This document shows positions 19,884-31,694 of a stretch of DNA of 64,000 nt, one piece after another. This DNA comes from Morinoia aosen (Eukaryota > Arthropoda > Malacostraca > Amphipoda > Talitridae), in assembly GCA_030386875.1 (NCBI GenBank), contig CM059577.1, positions 22,269,038 through 22,333,037 of the forward strand. The letters are read 5' to 3'. The number at the start of each line of letters is the position of its first letter. The stretch's first letter is position 1. The notes below the pieces were generated by a model. That model saw nothing but the letters and a program-made list of their open reading frames with translations. It was not told the origin of the DNA and did no database searches. Made by a program: the position numbers and the translations under genes.

Positions 19884-21940
19884 ACCATCCACATGGTGGC
19901 AGATACATCACCCCAATGGTGGCTGATGCATCACCCCGATGGTGGCAGATACATCACCCAATGGTGGCTGATGCATCATCCCGATGGTGGTAGATACATC
20001 ACCCCGATGGTGGCAGATACATCACCCAATGGTGGCTGATGCATCATCCCGATGGTGGTAGATACATCACCCCGATGGTGGCAGATACATCACCCAATGG
20101 TGGCTGATGCATCATCCCGATGGTGGCAGATACTTCACTCCAATGGTGGCTGATGCATCATCCCGATGGTGGCAGATACATCACCCAATGGTGGCTGATG
20201 CATCACCCCGATGGTGGCAGATACATCACCCCAATGGTGGCTGATGCATCACCCCGATGGTGGCAGATACATCACCCAATGGTGGCTGATGCATCATCCC
20301 GATGGTGGTAGATACATCACCCCGATGGTGGCAGATACATCACCCAATGGTGGCTGATGCATCATCCCGATGGTGGTAGATACATCACCCCGATGGTGGC
20401 AGATACATCACCCCAATGGTGGCTGATGCATCATCCCGATGGTGGCAGATACTTCACTCCAATGGTGGCTGATGCATCATCCCGATGGTGGCAGATACTT
20501 CCCTCCAATGGTGGCTGATGCATCATCCCGATGGTGGCAGATACATCACCCCAATGGTGGCTGATTCATCATCCCGATGGGGGCAGATACATCTCCCCAA
20601 TGGTGGCAGATACATCACCCCAATGGTAGCAGACACATCACCCCAATGATAGCAGACACATCACCCCAATCGTAGCAGATACACATCACCCCAATGGTGG
20701 CAGATACATCACCCCAATGGGAGCAGATACATCACCCCAATGGTGGCAGATACATCACCCCAATGGTAGCAGATACATCACCCAAATGGTGGCAGATACA
20801 TCACCCCAATGTTGGCAGATACATCACCCCAATGGTAGCAGACACATCACTCCAATTGTGGCAGATGCATCACACCAATGGTGGCAGATGCACCATCCCG
20901 ATGGTGGCAGATACACCATCCCGATGGTGGCAGATACATCACCCCAAGGCAGATACACCATCCCGATGGTGGCAGATACACCCTCCCGATGGTGGCAGAT
21001 ACATCACCCCAAGGCAGATGCACCATCCCGATGGTGGCAGATACACCATCCCGATGGTGGCAGATACATCACCCCAAGGCAGATGCACCATCCCGATGGT
21101 GGCAGATACACCATCCCGATGGTGGCAGATACATCACCCCAAGGCAGATACACCATCCCGATGGTGGCAGATACACCACCCCAAGGCAGATACACCATCC
21201 CGATGGTGGCAGATTCATCACCCCAAGGCAGATACACCATCCCGATGGTGGCAGATACATCACCCCAAGGCAGATACACCATCCCGATGGTGGCAGATAC
21301 ACCATCCCGATGGTGGCAGATACACCATCCCGATGGTGGCAGATACATCACCCCAAGGCAGATACACCATCCCGATGGTGGCAGATACACCACCCCAAGG
21401 CAGATACACCATCCCGATGGTGGCAGATTCATCACCCCAAGGCAGATACACCATCCCGATGGTGGCAGATACATCACCCCAAGGCAGATGCACCATCCCG
21501 ATGGTGGCAGATACACCATCCCGATGGTGGCAGATACACCATCCCGATGGTGGCAGATACATCACCCCAAGGCAGATACACCATCCCGATGGTGGCAGAT
21601 ACACCACCCCAAGGCAGATACACCATCCCGATGGTGGCAGATTCATCACCCCAAGGCAGATACACCATCCCGATGGTGGCAGATACATCACCCCATGGCA
21701 GATGCACCATCCCGATGGTGGCGGATACACCATATCCCGATGGTGGCAGATACATCGCCCAAGGCAGATGCACCATCCCGATGGTGGCAGATACACCATC
21801 CCGATGGTGGCAGATACACCACCCCAAGGCAGATACACCATCCCGATGGTGGCAGATTCATCACCCCAAGGCAGATACACCATCCCGATGGTGGCAGATG
21901 CATCACCCCAAGGCAGATACACCACTCCGATGGTGGAGGA
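19884..21940. repeat. Minisatellite, about 23-bp unit, with higher-order structure
   Basis: Unit GATGGTGGCAGATACATCAC plus CCC. On the left, units alternate GATGGTGGCAGATAC and AATGGTGGCTGATGC. On the right a compound unit with CCAAGGCAGATACACCATCC takes over. A marker variant AGATTCATC recurs at 21211, 21425, 21639 and 21854, so a block of about 214 bp is itself tandemly repeated. All three plus frames and the minus frames are open over 250-420 codons; none is a gene. Confidence 0.95.
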
Positions 21941-23864
21941 GAGGCCATGAGCGAACTTTGCCCTTCACTAAAATGTTGATCCCCTCACAAGTAAATAAAC
22001 TCAAAGCTGCATTAGACTACGTCAGAATTCAATTGTTTAGACTTTGATAAACTAAAGAGCGATGAAAGCCTCGCCTGCTGCGGATGCACGTGCAGTTCAC
22101 GCGCAGGAAGGTTACATTTCGCGCTCGCACGGCCGGGTTAGACGTGATGAACCTGCGTGCTTTCAATATTCCACGATCCACTGAACCGCCTCTCCATTAG
22201 TGAGAGTTGAAATATTCCCTTTAACTGAGAGCGCTCAACAAGCTCAATTAACATTCAACAGTTGAGATGCACTTGAATTAATCCATCACCGGTTTTTCCC
22301 AATGCTGCTTGGTGAGGATTCGATGATGCAGAGGGGATCGAAGCAAATTGAACGTGATAGAATAGTACGCTCTCTGAGTGTGATGGGACTGGACACACGT
22401 ATTGGCACAGTGATGCTTTAGCCATTTCTGGAAGTTCCACGATTCCGTTTAAAGAAAGGAGCGGGTATAAAGAAAGTATGTAAGCATGGATTTTATGCCA
22501 TCGTGTTCGCGGTTGTCATATTTCTTTGAGTGAGGTCATGAAATAAAAACCAACAGAAAAAATTACACATGTTTTCATTACCTTCACATAGGACACATTT
22601 TTGCTTCTCGAGACACTTTTAAATTAGGATATCCTGCAGGAAATGTAAACTTTGAATCATTGGTACTCTCCTTACGCATCCAAATTTCGTAGAAGAATTA
22701 ACGCGCTAACTCCAGCAGGTTGGTCTGAAATTTCCGATTCATCTCCTTTTAAAGGAAACTTCAACACTTAACCTTTAAGTGGACAAACATTTGAGACCAC
22801 CACCGTTTGGCTGTGGAATAAATGTAAATAACAACAATTTGTGAACACCATTAATAATATGGTGAATTAATATAGAAATAAATCAACATTGAATTCGGTG
22901 TCAACAAGCGCGTCACCAAACAAGAAACCTGCCGAGAACACTACCGCCGCGAGTCTGCACGACAAGGTCACGACAAACTCCCGTAAAGCATTCGGTCCTA
23001 TAGCTCTGCGGCCAAGAATTGACGGACAGGCAAATTACTAAGCGTGTGAAGCTACCTTAAACAACTTAACACTTTGACCGCGACGTGAGCCGCCGGTGGT
23101 CGCGCAGGGGATCATCCTAATGCTGCTGACCGACCTGCAGTCACCAACTCAATTTTTCTATATACTTGATAAAGCTAAATGAAGGCCCGATCTAGTTAAT
23201 GTTTGGTATTTCCAATATTGCTTACAACAATTGTCTTTAAATTCGAGTAGAATATTGAAATTCAGCTTAACCCATCGCAGCTAACGTGTTAAAACTTGGT
23301 GGGAACCGCTCTACTCGCACGATCACGGACTGGTCTCACCTGCAGTGGCCAGGTTGGTCTTTATTGGATGAAACCTCCAAGTTTGGGCATTTCTTCTCGC
23401 TAAATTTACCCACATAGACCTCCCCCCCCCCATAAACACTACAAGTTACCATATGCTGTGAAGTCTTCATGGGTAAATTAAATTCGGAATGACTAAATAT
23501 GATTGCGCCCGGAAAATGACCTACCTGGAAAGCCTGACCCACATATTTTGCCCAGGAAATGACCTACCTGGCAAACTTAAACCAGATATTTTGCCCGGAA
23601 AAATGACCAACCTAACCAACCTGCACCAAACATGCAATGTAACGTAAATCAGGCTATGGCCACCAGCACGGACCTACACCAAGTTTTAGAGTGAACGGAG
23701 TTCAAGAGAATAAAAACTTGAGATAGAACAGGACCGAAGTGGTGCTTGTGTTCTACGTTGAACTGCCAACCAAATAATCGGATGAGATGTAAAAACTGAG
23801 GGTCCATTCACAGCCCAGTCAAACCTCGTGCAGCAAACTCAATGGGAATCTGCGGCAGTTATTG
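21941..23864. other. Unique DNA, no gene recognised
   Basis: Short CpG-containing stretches lie at 22060-22160 and 22910-23110, but no exon could be defined on either strand. A short homopolymer C run lies near 23423. At 23505-23625 a loose repeat of about 60 bp occurs (AAATGACCTACCTGG, ATTTTGCCCGGAAAA). Confidence 0.5.
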
Positions 23865-24120
23865 AAAGTTGTTGTTATTGAAAGTTGTTGTTATTGAAAG
23901 TTGTCGTTCTTGAAAGTTGTTGTTATTGAAAGTTGTTGTTATTGAAAGTTGTCGTTCTTGAAAGTTGTTGTTATTGAAAGTTGCCGTTATTGGAAGTTGC
24001 CGTTATTGGAAGTTGTTCTTATTGGAAGTTGCTGTTAATGAAAGTTGCCGTTATTGGAAGTTGCTGTTATTGAAAGTTGCTGTAATTGAAAGTTACGGTT
24101 ATTGAAGGTTGCTGTATGTG
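23865..24120. repeat. Minisatellite, 18-bp unit, about 14 copies
   Basis: Unit TTGAAAGTTGTTGTTATT, degrading to TTGGAAGTTGCCGTTATT toward the right. Confidence 0.93.
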
Positions 24121-24474
24121 AAAGGAACCTCAGAATCTAACATGAGGGAGAACAATTCACGTGGAGGAGAGAGATAAATAGCTTTAAATGGAAGAGAGAT
24201 AATTATTTTCACACAGAAAGGGGAGACGGATGATTGCCATTATTGACATAGGAGAGATAAAGCAAGCTTTGACTCGTAATAACTGTCTCCATGATGTTAG
24301 AGCTAACACCAAACACTGAAAAGCTCGTCCCAATTCGCAGACATGAGCTTAATGGCAAGCGAGCCATAATTATCCTTTTGATTTGATGACTGGAATTACA
24401 TCAACGAATGGCTTCTGGATCTACGACGGAGGTTATAAATAGTGAAATGCGACGAAATTTGTCTCTTCCCCGTT
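24121..24474. other. No recognised feature
   Basis: Unique DNA, GA-rich in part (24140-24260). Confidence 0.45.
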
Positions 24475-24580
24475 TTGCTTCCAATACCTCCCCACTACCC
24501 CACCCTCCCCACACCTCCCCACTACCCCCACCCTCTCCACACTTCCCCACTACCCCACCCCTCCCCGCAGTCGCTCTCCC
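24475..24580. repeat. C-rich low-complexity tract
   Basis: Irregular CCACTACCCCACCCTCCCCA units. The matching G-rich tract at 24770-24865 (GTGAGGGGAA units) is an inverted partner of sorts. Confidence 0.8.
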
Positions 24581-24769
24581 TCACATTCATTCGACCCATT
24601 TATGAGTCGAGGCAAAATGAGGTAAAGTTCCCGAAATTCCCTTATCGCTACGTCGTTTTGGGTTCCCAGGATGGATTCAATGAGCGCCCAAGGAGAAGAC
24701 GGGACTTTTTTGAGAGCCTTTGAGTCCTTTATCGTGTTTGAGTAGTGATGCTTAAATACGCTTTGAGGG

Positions 24770-24865
24770 GAGGCGGCGAGGGGCGCCTGCTTTGAGGGCA
24801 AGTGAGGGGCAGTGAGGGGGAGTGAGGGAAAGTGAGGGGAAGAGTAGGGGAAGTATGGGGGAAGG
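24770..24865. repeat. G-rich low-complexity tract
   Basis: Units of GTGAGGGGCA and GTGAGGGGAA about 10 bp long, with closely spaced runs of four G. Confidence 0.8.
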
Positions 24866-24954
24866 AAATTTGTGGTTGGGGGCTGTGTATGGGGTTTTGG
24901 AGCCCCAGTAACACAACTCTTCTGTCATCGCCAGCCTACGAAGTTGAAAATAAT

Positions 24955-25190
24955 GGACAGCAGTAAAGTAGAGCAGCAATAATAGCGGCAGTAAAAACAA
25001 CAGCTAGCACCAGTAGCACCAGCATCAATACCAGCAGCAACATCAACAGTAGTAGTAAAATCAACTGCGTTATAAGTGTTAACAATGGTAGCATTATCAT
25101 CAGTAACAACAACATCAATGTAATAGTGATTAAAATCGCAGCAGAAGAAGGAGTGGTAGTAAGAGTAGCAGTAGGAGTAGAGCCAATGTG
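24955..25190. repeat. Degenerate trinucleotide tract
   Basis: Imperfect AGC, AGT, ATC and ACC triplets (for example CAGCAACATCAACAGTAGTA). It gives false Leu-rich minus-strand frames. Confidence 0.75.
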
Positions 25191-25329
25191 CAACAGATAG
25201 GAAATTCATATTTACTGACATAGGATGCAATTTCTGACACAAGAATTGGCAGTTCAAGCAGCACAACACGACTCCATTCCATGGTAGCCTCTCCATGCCA
25301 CAACTCGACCACATCTATCTACAAACAAC

Positions 25330-25550
25330 AAAACCGTACAAATACCTAATCACATTCATCTACCTATACATCCATCCACCTAACCATGTTCATCTACCTA
25401 TGCATCCATCCACCTAACCACATTCATCTACCTATACATCCATCCACCTAACCACATTCATCTCCCTTAAAATCCATCCACCTAACCACATTCATCTACC
25501 TATACATCCATCCATCCACCTAACCACATAAATCTACCTAACATCAGAAA
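25330..25550. repeat. Minisatellite, about 35-bp unit, 6 copies
   Basis: Unit holds CATTCATCTACCTATACATC and CATCCACCTAACCA. Confidence 0.92.
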
Positions 25551-25594
25551 TTTCATTGTGCGTTTCAAAGTTGTGTCAGTTAACCAACATACGG

Positions 25595-25832
25595 AGGTAG
25601 TTGTGGTGGTGGCAGTGGCAGTGACAATGGTAGTAGCAGTGACCCTGATAGTGCCAGAGACAATGGTAATACAGAAGGAGATGCGGCGGTAGTGAAGATG
25701 GTGATGTTGGTGAAGATGGTGATATTGGTGGAGTAGGTGATGTGGTGGTAATAGAGATGGTGATGTGGTGGTAGTGGAGAGGGTGATGCGGTGGTAATAG
25801 AGATGGTGATGTGGTGGTAGAGGAGATCGTAC
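25595..25832. repeat. GTG/GAT-rich degenerate repeat
   Basis: Two overlapping degenerate patterns: GTAGTGGCAGTGACAATGG at left, then GTGATGTGGTGGTAATAGAG at right. Confidence 0.8.
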
Positions 25833-26385
25833 AGCAGTGAGGCAGCAGGCGGCTCAGCTGTGAGGCATCAGTCGGCTCAGCTGCAGGGCAGCAGGCGGCT
25901 CAGCTGTGAGGCAACAGGCGTCTCAGCTGTGAGGCAACAGGCGGCTCAGCTGTGAGGCAGCAGGCGGCTCAGCTGTGAGGCAGCGGGCGGCTCAGCTGTG
26001 AGGCAGCAAGCTGCTCAGTTGCAGGGCAGCAGGCGGCTCAGCTGTGAGGCAGCAGGCGGCTCAGCTGTGAGGCAGCGGGCGGCTCAGCTGTGAGGCAGCA
26101 AGCTGCTCAGTTGCAGGGCAGCAGGCGGCTCAGCTGTGAGGCAACAGGCGTCTCAGCTGTGAGGCAACAGGCGGCTCAGCTGTGAGGCAGCAGGCGGCTC
26201 AGCTGTGAGGCAGCGGGCGGCTCAGCTGTGAGGCAGCAGGCGGCTCAGTTGCAGGGCAGCAGGCGGCTCAGCTGTGAGGCAGCGGGCGGCTCAGCTGTGA
26301 GGCAGCAGGCGGCTCAGTTGCAGGGCAGATGGCGGCTCAGCTGTGAGGCAGCAGGCGGTTAGCTGTGAGGCAGCCGGTGGCTAAG
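25833..26385. repeat. Minisatellite, 23-bp unit, about 24 copies
   Basis: Unit GCGGCTCAGCTGTGAGGCAG plus CAG. A block of variants (GCTGCTCAGTTGCAGGG followed by GGCAACAGGCGTCTC) recurs, showing multi-unit duplication. Confidence 0.94.
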
Positions 26386-26507
26386 CTGCAGTACACAAAA
26401 TGGAGGCTATCTCGCTAGCTACACGAGAACAACAGAGCTGTCGCCGCCTCACGCACACAAAACTGCACTGAGTGACGCGCTCGACTTTAATTGATGCTTG
26501 CGTCTGC

Positions 26508-28616
26508 TGTATAATCTGCCCCGTAACGGCACCTGCTCAGTGTGAGCGGCTGTACAACCTGCCCCGTAACGGCACCTGCTCAGTGTGAGCGGCTGAACAA
26601 CCTGCCCCAGTAACGGGCCCTGCTCAGTGTGAGCGGCTGTACAACCTGCCCCGTAACGGCACCTGCTCAGTGTGAGCGGCTGAACAACCTGCCCCAGTAA
26701 CGGGCCCTGCTCAGTGTGAGCGGCTGTACAACCTGCCCCGTAACGGCACCTGCTCAGTGTGAGCGGCTGTACAACCTGCCCCGTAACGGCACCTGCTCAG
26801 TGTGAGCGGCTGTACAACCTGCCCCGTAACGGCACCTGCTCAGTGTGAGCGGCTGTACAACCTGCCCCGTAACGGCACCTGCTCAGTGTGAGCGGCTGAA
26901 CAACCTGCCCCGTAACGGCACCTGCTCAGTGTGAGCGGCTGAACAACCTGCCCCAGTAACGGGCCCTGCTCAGTGTGAGCGGCTGTACAACCTGCCCCGT
27001 AACGGCACCTGCTCAGTGTGAGCGGCTGTACAACCTGCCCCGTAACGGCACCTGCTCAGTGTGAGCGGCTGAACAACCTGCCCCAGTAACGGGCCCTGCT
27101 CAGTGTGAGCGGCTGTACAACTTGCACCGTAACGGCACCTGCTCAGTGTGAGCGGCTGTACAACTTGCCCCGTAACGGCACCTGCTCAGTGTGAGAGGCT
27201 GTACAACCTGCCCCGTAACGGCACCTGCTCAGTGTGAGCGGCTGTACAACCTGCCCCGTAACGGCACCTGCTCAGTGTGAGCGGCTGTACAACCTGACCC
27301 GTGACGATACCTGCTCAGTGTGAGCGGCTGTACAACCTGACCCGTGACGATACCTGCTCAGTGTGAGCAGCTGTACAACCTGACCCGTGACGATACCTGC
27401 TCAGTGTGAGCGGCTGTACAACCTGACCCGTGACGATACCTGCTCAGTGTGAGCGGCTGTACAACCTGACCCGTGACGATACCTGCTCAGTGTGAGCGGC
27501 TGTACAACCTGCCCCGGAACGGCACCTGCTCAGTGTGAGCGGCTGTACAACCTGCCCCGGAACGGCACCTGCTCAGTGTGAGCGGCTGTACAACCTGCTC
27601 CGTAACGGCACCTGCTCTGTGTTAGCGGTTGTACAACCTGCCCCGGAACGGCACCTGCTCAGTGTGAGCGGCTGTACAACTTGCCCAGTAACGGCACCTG
27701 CTCAGTGTGAGCGGCTGTACAACCTGCCCCGGAACGGCACCTGCTCAGTGTGAGCGGCTGTACAACCTGCCCCGTAACGGCACCTGCTCAGTGTTAGCGG
27801 CTGTACAACCTGCCCCGGAACGGCACCTGCTCACTGTGAGCGGCTGTACAACCTGCCCCGTAATGGCACCTGCTCAGTGTGAGCGGCTGTACAACCTGCC
27901 CCGTAACGGCACCTGCTCAGTGTGAGCGGCTGTACAACCTGCCCCGTAACGGCACCTGCTCAGTGTGAGCGGCTGTACAACCTGCCCCGGAACGGCACCT
28001 GCTCAGTGTGAGCGGCTGTACAACCTGCTCCGTAACGGCACCTGCTCTGTGTTAGCGGTTGTACAACCTGCCCCGGAACGGCACCTGCTCAGTGTGAGCG
28101 GCTGTACAACTTGCCCAGTAACGGCACCTGCTCAGTGTGAGCGGCTGTACAACCTGCCCCGGAACGGCACCTGCTCAGTGTGAGCGGCTGTACAACCTGC
28201 CCCGTAACGGCACCTGCTCAGTGTTAGCGGCTGTACAACCTGCCCCGGAACGGCACCTGCTCACTGTGAGCGGCTGTACAACCTGCCCCGTAATGGCACC
28301 TGCTCAGTGTGAGCGGCTGTACAACCTGCCCCGTAACGGCACCTGCTCAGTGTGAGCGGCTGTACAACCTGCCCCGTAACGGCACCTGCTCAGTGTGAGC
28401 GGCTGTACAACCTGCCCCGTAACGGCACCTGCTCAGTGTGAGCGGCTGTACAACCTGCCCCGTAACGGCACCTGCTCAGTGTGAGCGGCTGTACAACCTG
28501 CCCCGTAACGGCACCTGCTCAGTGTGAGCGGCTGTACAACCTGCCCCGTAACGGCACCTGCTCAGTGTGAGCGGCTGTACAACCTGCCCCGTAACGGCAC
28601 CTGCTCAGTGTGAGCG
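26508..28616. repeat. Minisatellite, 43-bp unit, about 49 copies
   Basis: Unit holds TGTACAACCTGCCCCGTAAC, GGCACCTGCT and CAGTGTGAGCGGC. Variants occur in blocks: GACCCGTGACGATACC five times in a row at 27295-27485, and GCCCCAGTAACGGGCCC at intervals in the left half. A 430-bp segment (10 units) at about 27541-27970 is repeated without visible change at 27971-28400. Confidence 0.96.
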
Positions 28617-28791
28617 GCACCGAGTTTGGAGTGCCGCTCTGTGTGACGACTGAGTGCGAGACTGCGGCGACCGTGTCGTGGTGTTCTTAGGAGACAAACA
28701 TTCCCACGTGAGATTTGTGTCGAATGCTTAGCAAGAATCTGTTTTGCACCATTGTGGTAAAAACGAACTTTTCTCTGCTCGAACCATTTTT

Positions 28792-29499
28792 ATGGGGAGT
28801 TACTACTGTATAATTTACTTCATTTTTCAAATTTCACTTTCCACATTCCTATTGCAACTAGGTTAACGAAAATGCAAACAGATATGTAATGTTGAATTTT
28901 GAACACATTTTCTTCTATGAAAATTTTCGATTTTCGCTATAGAAAACAAGTTATTGTGTGAACACAAGAAAAAATAAATATACCTGCGCAAAACTTTTCT
29001 CCCTGTACAATTTTGTACGTAAAAGCGTGATTTTGGTCTCGTTCGATGCGCTACGACGATTAAAACAGCGTAGCGAATTGGAATTCTATTTAAATTCCAA
29101 AATGAATTTTATTGTGAGAAAACTGAAACTTTTCGATTTTTTGTTACACATGTTGCAAATGTGTAACAATAATTCTCTTTCTAATTCGAAATTCAAAAAA
29201 ATACTTCGTTACGAGGCACCTAAAGTCCTTCCGCGTCAAATCAGTTCAAAATTACGCTTCTACGTAAAAAACTGTAAAGGAAGAAAAGTTTTGCGTAAGC
29301 ATATATATATTTTTTATGTTCGTACAATAACTTTTTTCTGTGGCAAAAATCGAAAATTTTTATTGATGACAATGGGTTCAGAATTCAATTATACAGTTCT
29401 GTATCCATTTTCGTTAACCTAGTTGCAATAGAAATGTGATAAGTAAAATTTGAAAAATTAGGTAAGTAATGTGAATTTCAGAGGTAGTAACACCCCTTA
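28792..29499. mobile_element. 708-bp foldback element (hairpin MITE-like)
   Basis: The whole length is an imperfect palindrome centred near 29150 (GTTACACATG-TTGCA-AATGTGTAAC region). The ends are GGGGAGTTACTACTG and, inverted, GGGGTGTTACTACCT. Matching segments include TTCTATTGCAACTAGG with GTTAACGAAAATG on both arms. The flanks share TTAT, a possible short target duplication. An open frame at 28958-29422 lies across the palindrome and shows no protein-like pattern, so I do not call a gene. Confidence 0.82.
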
Positions 29500-29880
29500 T
29501 GTTGAAAAGAAGTCAGGTATAGGCAGGCATGGTGAAAAGAACTCTTGTTTGTGAGATTGATTTTGAGAGTTGAATGCATATTTGTTTGATGCTAATATGC
29601 CAGGCAAACAAACGTTCGCTGTTTCAGGGACTGAAGCAGTACTTCGGGAATATCTTTTCTAAGGGAAACGATTTCGCTTCCTCACAGAAGTTAGTGTTTG
29701 GTGGAGTGAATTCATTCCTGCGCTACGTGAGTGAATATTTTGGTTGAAATGATAATCAATTGCATTTTTTTATTCTTGCGTTGTGCTTTTAAAGTTTTAA
29801 CGGAAAGCGAAATTCATCGAAATTCTTCGGATTCCAGTCCCTACTCCGTTCACTGTTTCGCATTGGATAGAAGTTAGTTT
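29500..29880. other. No recognised feature
   Basis: Unique AT-rich DNA between the foldback element and a dispersed repeat copy. Confidence 0.45.
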
Positions 29881-30240
29881 GGAACTCAGTAACCCCGAAA
29901 AAGGTGTTCTAAAGGTAGCAAGGAGGAAAGCACCTGTTAGTATGGAACTCAGTGACCGGTGAATCTATGCACAAGATAGGGTTCCACTCCACATCAGCTG
30001 CGCTGAGAAACAGTTAGTCAAGAAATAACTTTACGAAACGAAATAAAAGTTCAAGAAAGAATGGGTAATGAGGAACATGACTACAGTGAACCGAAACAGA
30101 TGGTCTTAATTGAAATAAAAAGATTTATTCTATTCCAAAATGTCATTATAACTCAAGCTATTCTATTCGAACCTTACATGTTCCTCCCTTGGAGTGTTAA
30201 TTCTCATCGATACAATAATTGTAGCCCCTTGAGGAGTTAG
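29881..30240 (+). repeat. Dispersed repeat family, copy 5
   Basis: Landmarks AAAAAGGTGTTCTAAAGG, GGAAAGCACCTGTTAGTATG, CTGCGCTGAGAAACAGTTAG, CAGTGAACCGAAACAGATGG, TTGGAGTGTTAATTCTCATC, GATACAATAATTGTA (a palindrome) and the terminal CCCCTTGAGG. The start of a further partial copy may follow (TTAAGGAAACGGGAATTC). Confidence 0.78.
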
Positions 30241-30764
30241 AATTAAGGAAACGGGAATTCTATGCAGAGAGTGTGACTGCACAACCTACGCCTGGAGACA
30301 GCAAGATTGAAAAAAGTTTACGACACGAGACAAAAATTATAATTTAGTTTGCATAGCATGTAATTAACCATTAACAAACCGATTTGTCGTTTTCTGTTCT
30401 TGGGAAGTGTACAAATGAGAGGGTGGCATGTGAGTAAAGCTTGCCAAATGGGTTGCTGTCATTGAAAATTCCTCTAATTCCATTTGAAGAGTATTCTAGC
30501 ATACTAAAATGTAATAGAGTGCTTGTATCTTCATATGCGACCGATTTACAAAAACGTTGTGTATAATTCTCCATTAAGCCCATAAATTTTCGTAATTTTG
30601 TGAATATACAGGCTGATTATTTTACACTGCGAGCATTCCCTGAAATTAGACATTTTACAAATTTCGTTTGTTGCGCATAACGTTTTCATCCTAAAATAAG
30701 TTTAGATTTGCTACAGCAATCTTTGACAACAAAATTTTGCTAACACTGTCAAATATTGTGGTTA
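30241..30764. other. No recognised gene
   Basis: AT-rich. ATATACAGGCTGATTATTTT at 30605-30624 looks like a mariner or other TIR start, but no partner was found. Confidence 0.4.
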
Positions 30765-30910
30765 GGTTAATGAACTTTTGCCAAATATCGTTCTCATGTG
30801 AATGAGCCTTTGCCAATATTGATCTCAGGCGAATGAACCTTTGCCAAATAATGTTCTGAAGTGGACGAATATTTGCCAAATATTGTGCTCAGTTAACTAA
30901 ACCTTTGCTT
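30765..30910. repeat. Minisatellite, about 34-36 bp unit, 4 copies
   Basis: Units contain GAACCTTTGCCAAATATTG and TTCTCA(T/G)GTG(A)ATGA variants. Confidence 0.85.
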
Positions 30911-31109
30911 GAGAGGTCTGCGTGTCGCATAAATCCAAAGGAGATCCATGGCTCTACCGAGCGATGTCAAAGAACATTGTGAACAAAGCGGGCTTCACGG
31001 CTGTCGTGAACACGAATTAGTAACCAAAAATATAAAATAATTAAAGCACGGTGAATGTGAGCCTTGAGAGACCGGATAATTTACTTACGCGTACCATGGA
31101 TACTTTCTA

Positions 31110-31495
31110 GTAGAAGGTATCGCTCAGCATCGAGACTTCTAAGTAGAAAGTAGCACTCAGCATCGATACTTCAAAGTAGAAATTATCATGTAGCATAGAT
31201 ATTTTCAAGTCTAGAAAGTATTACGTACCATCGAAACTTCTAAGTAGAAAGTATCACTCAGCATCGAAACTTCTAAGTAGAAAGTATCACTCAGCATCGA
31301 AACTTCTAAGTAGAAAGTATCACTCAGCGTCGAAACTTTTAAGTAGAAAGAATCACTCAGCATCGAAACTTCTAAGTAGAAAGTATCACTCAGCCTCGAA
31401 ACTTCTAAGTAGAAAGTATCACTCAGCGTCGATACTTTTTAGTAACAAATAACACTCTGCATCGATACTTCTAAGTATAAAGTATCACGCGGCAC
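31110..31495. repeat. Minisatellite, 33-bp unit, about 11 copies
   Basis: Unit holds CTTCTAAGTAGAAAGTATCA and CTCAGCATCGAAA. CTTCTAAGTAGAAAG contains a CTTCTA/TAGAAAG dyad, so each unit is partly self-complementary. Confidence 0.93.
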
Positions 31496-31694
31496 CAACA
31501 CTCGGTATTGCAACCTTGTGTGGCATTACCGAGTCAATAAAATGCGAGGACTTCTCAACATGGAATCAATGCGGAAACAGTATACCAAAGTCCCCATGTT
31601 TTCTCACTCAGGGTGATACACGTGCAGGGTTTTTGGCAGCAACAGGAAGTTTCCCATCTGGTTGTAGGAAATTTACGGACGATTTTCAACGAGG

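Noticed and set aside
20694-22047. Three overlapping plus-strand frames of about 390-420 codons
   Set aside because: All derive from the GATGGTGGCAGATAC array, and the three frames give the same peptide words in different order.
28958-29422. 154-codon open frame
   Set aside because: It lies across the arms of a 708-bp palindrome and contains inverse copies of the same DNA; no domain is visible.
30605-30624. Mariner-type terminal repeat (TACAGGCTGATTATTTT)
   Set aside because: Only one end seen, with no transposase or inverse partner in the vicinity.
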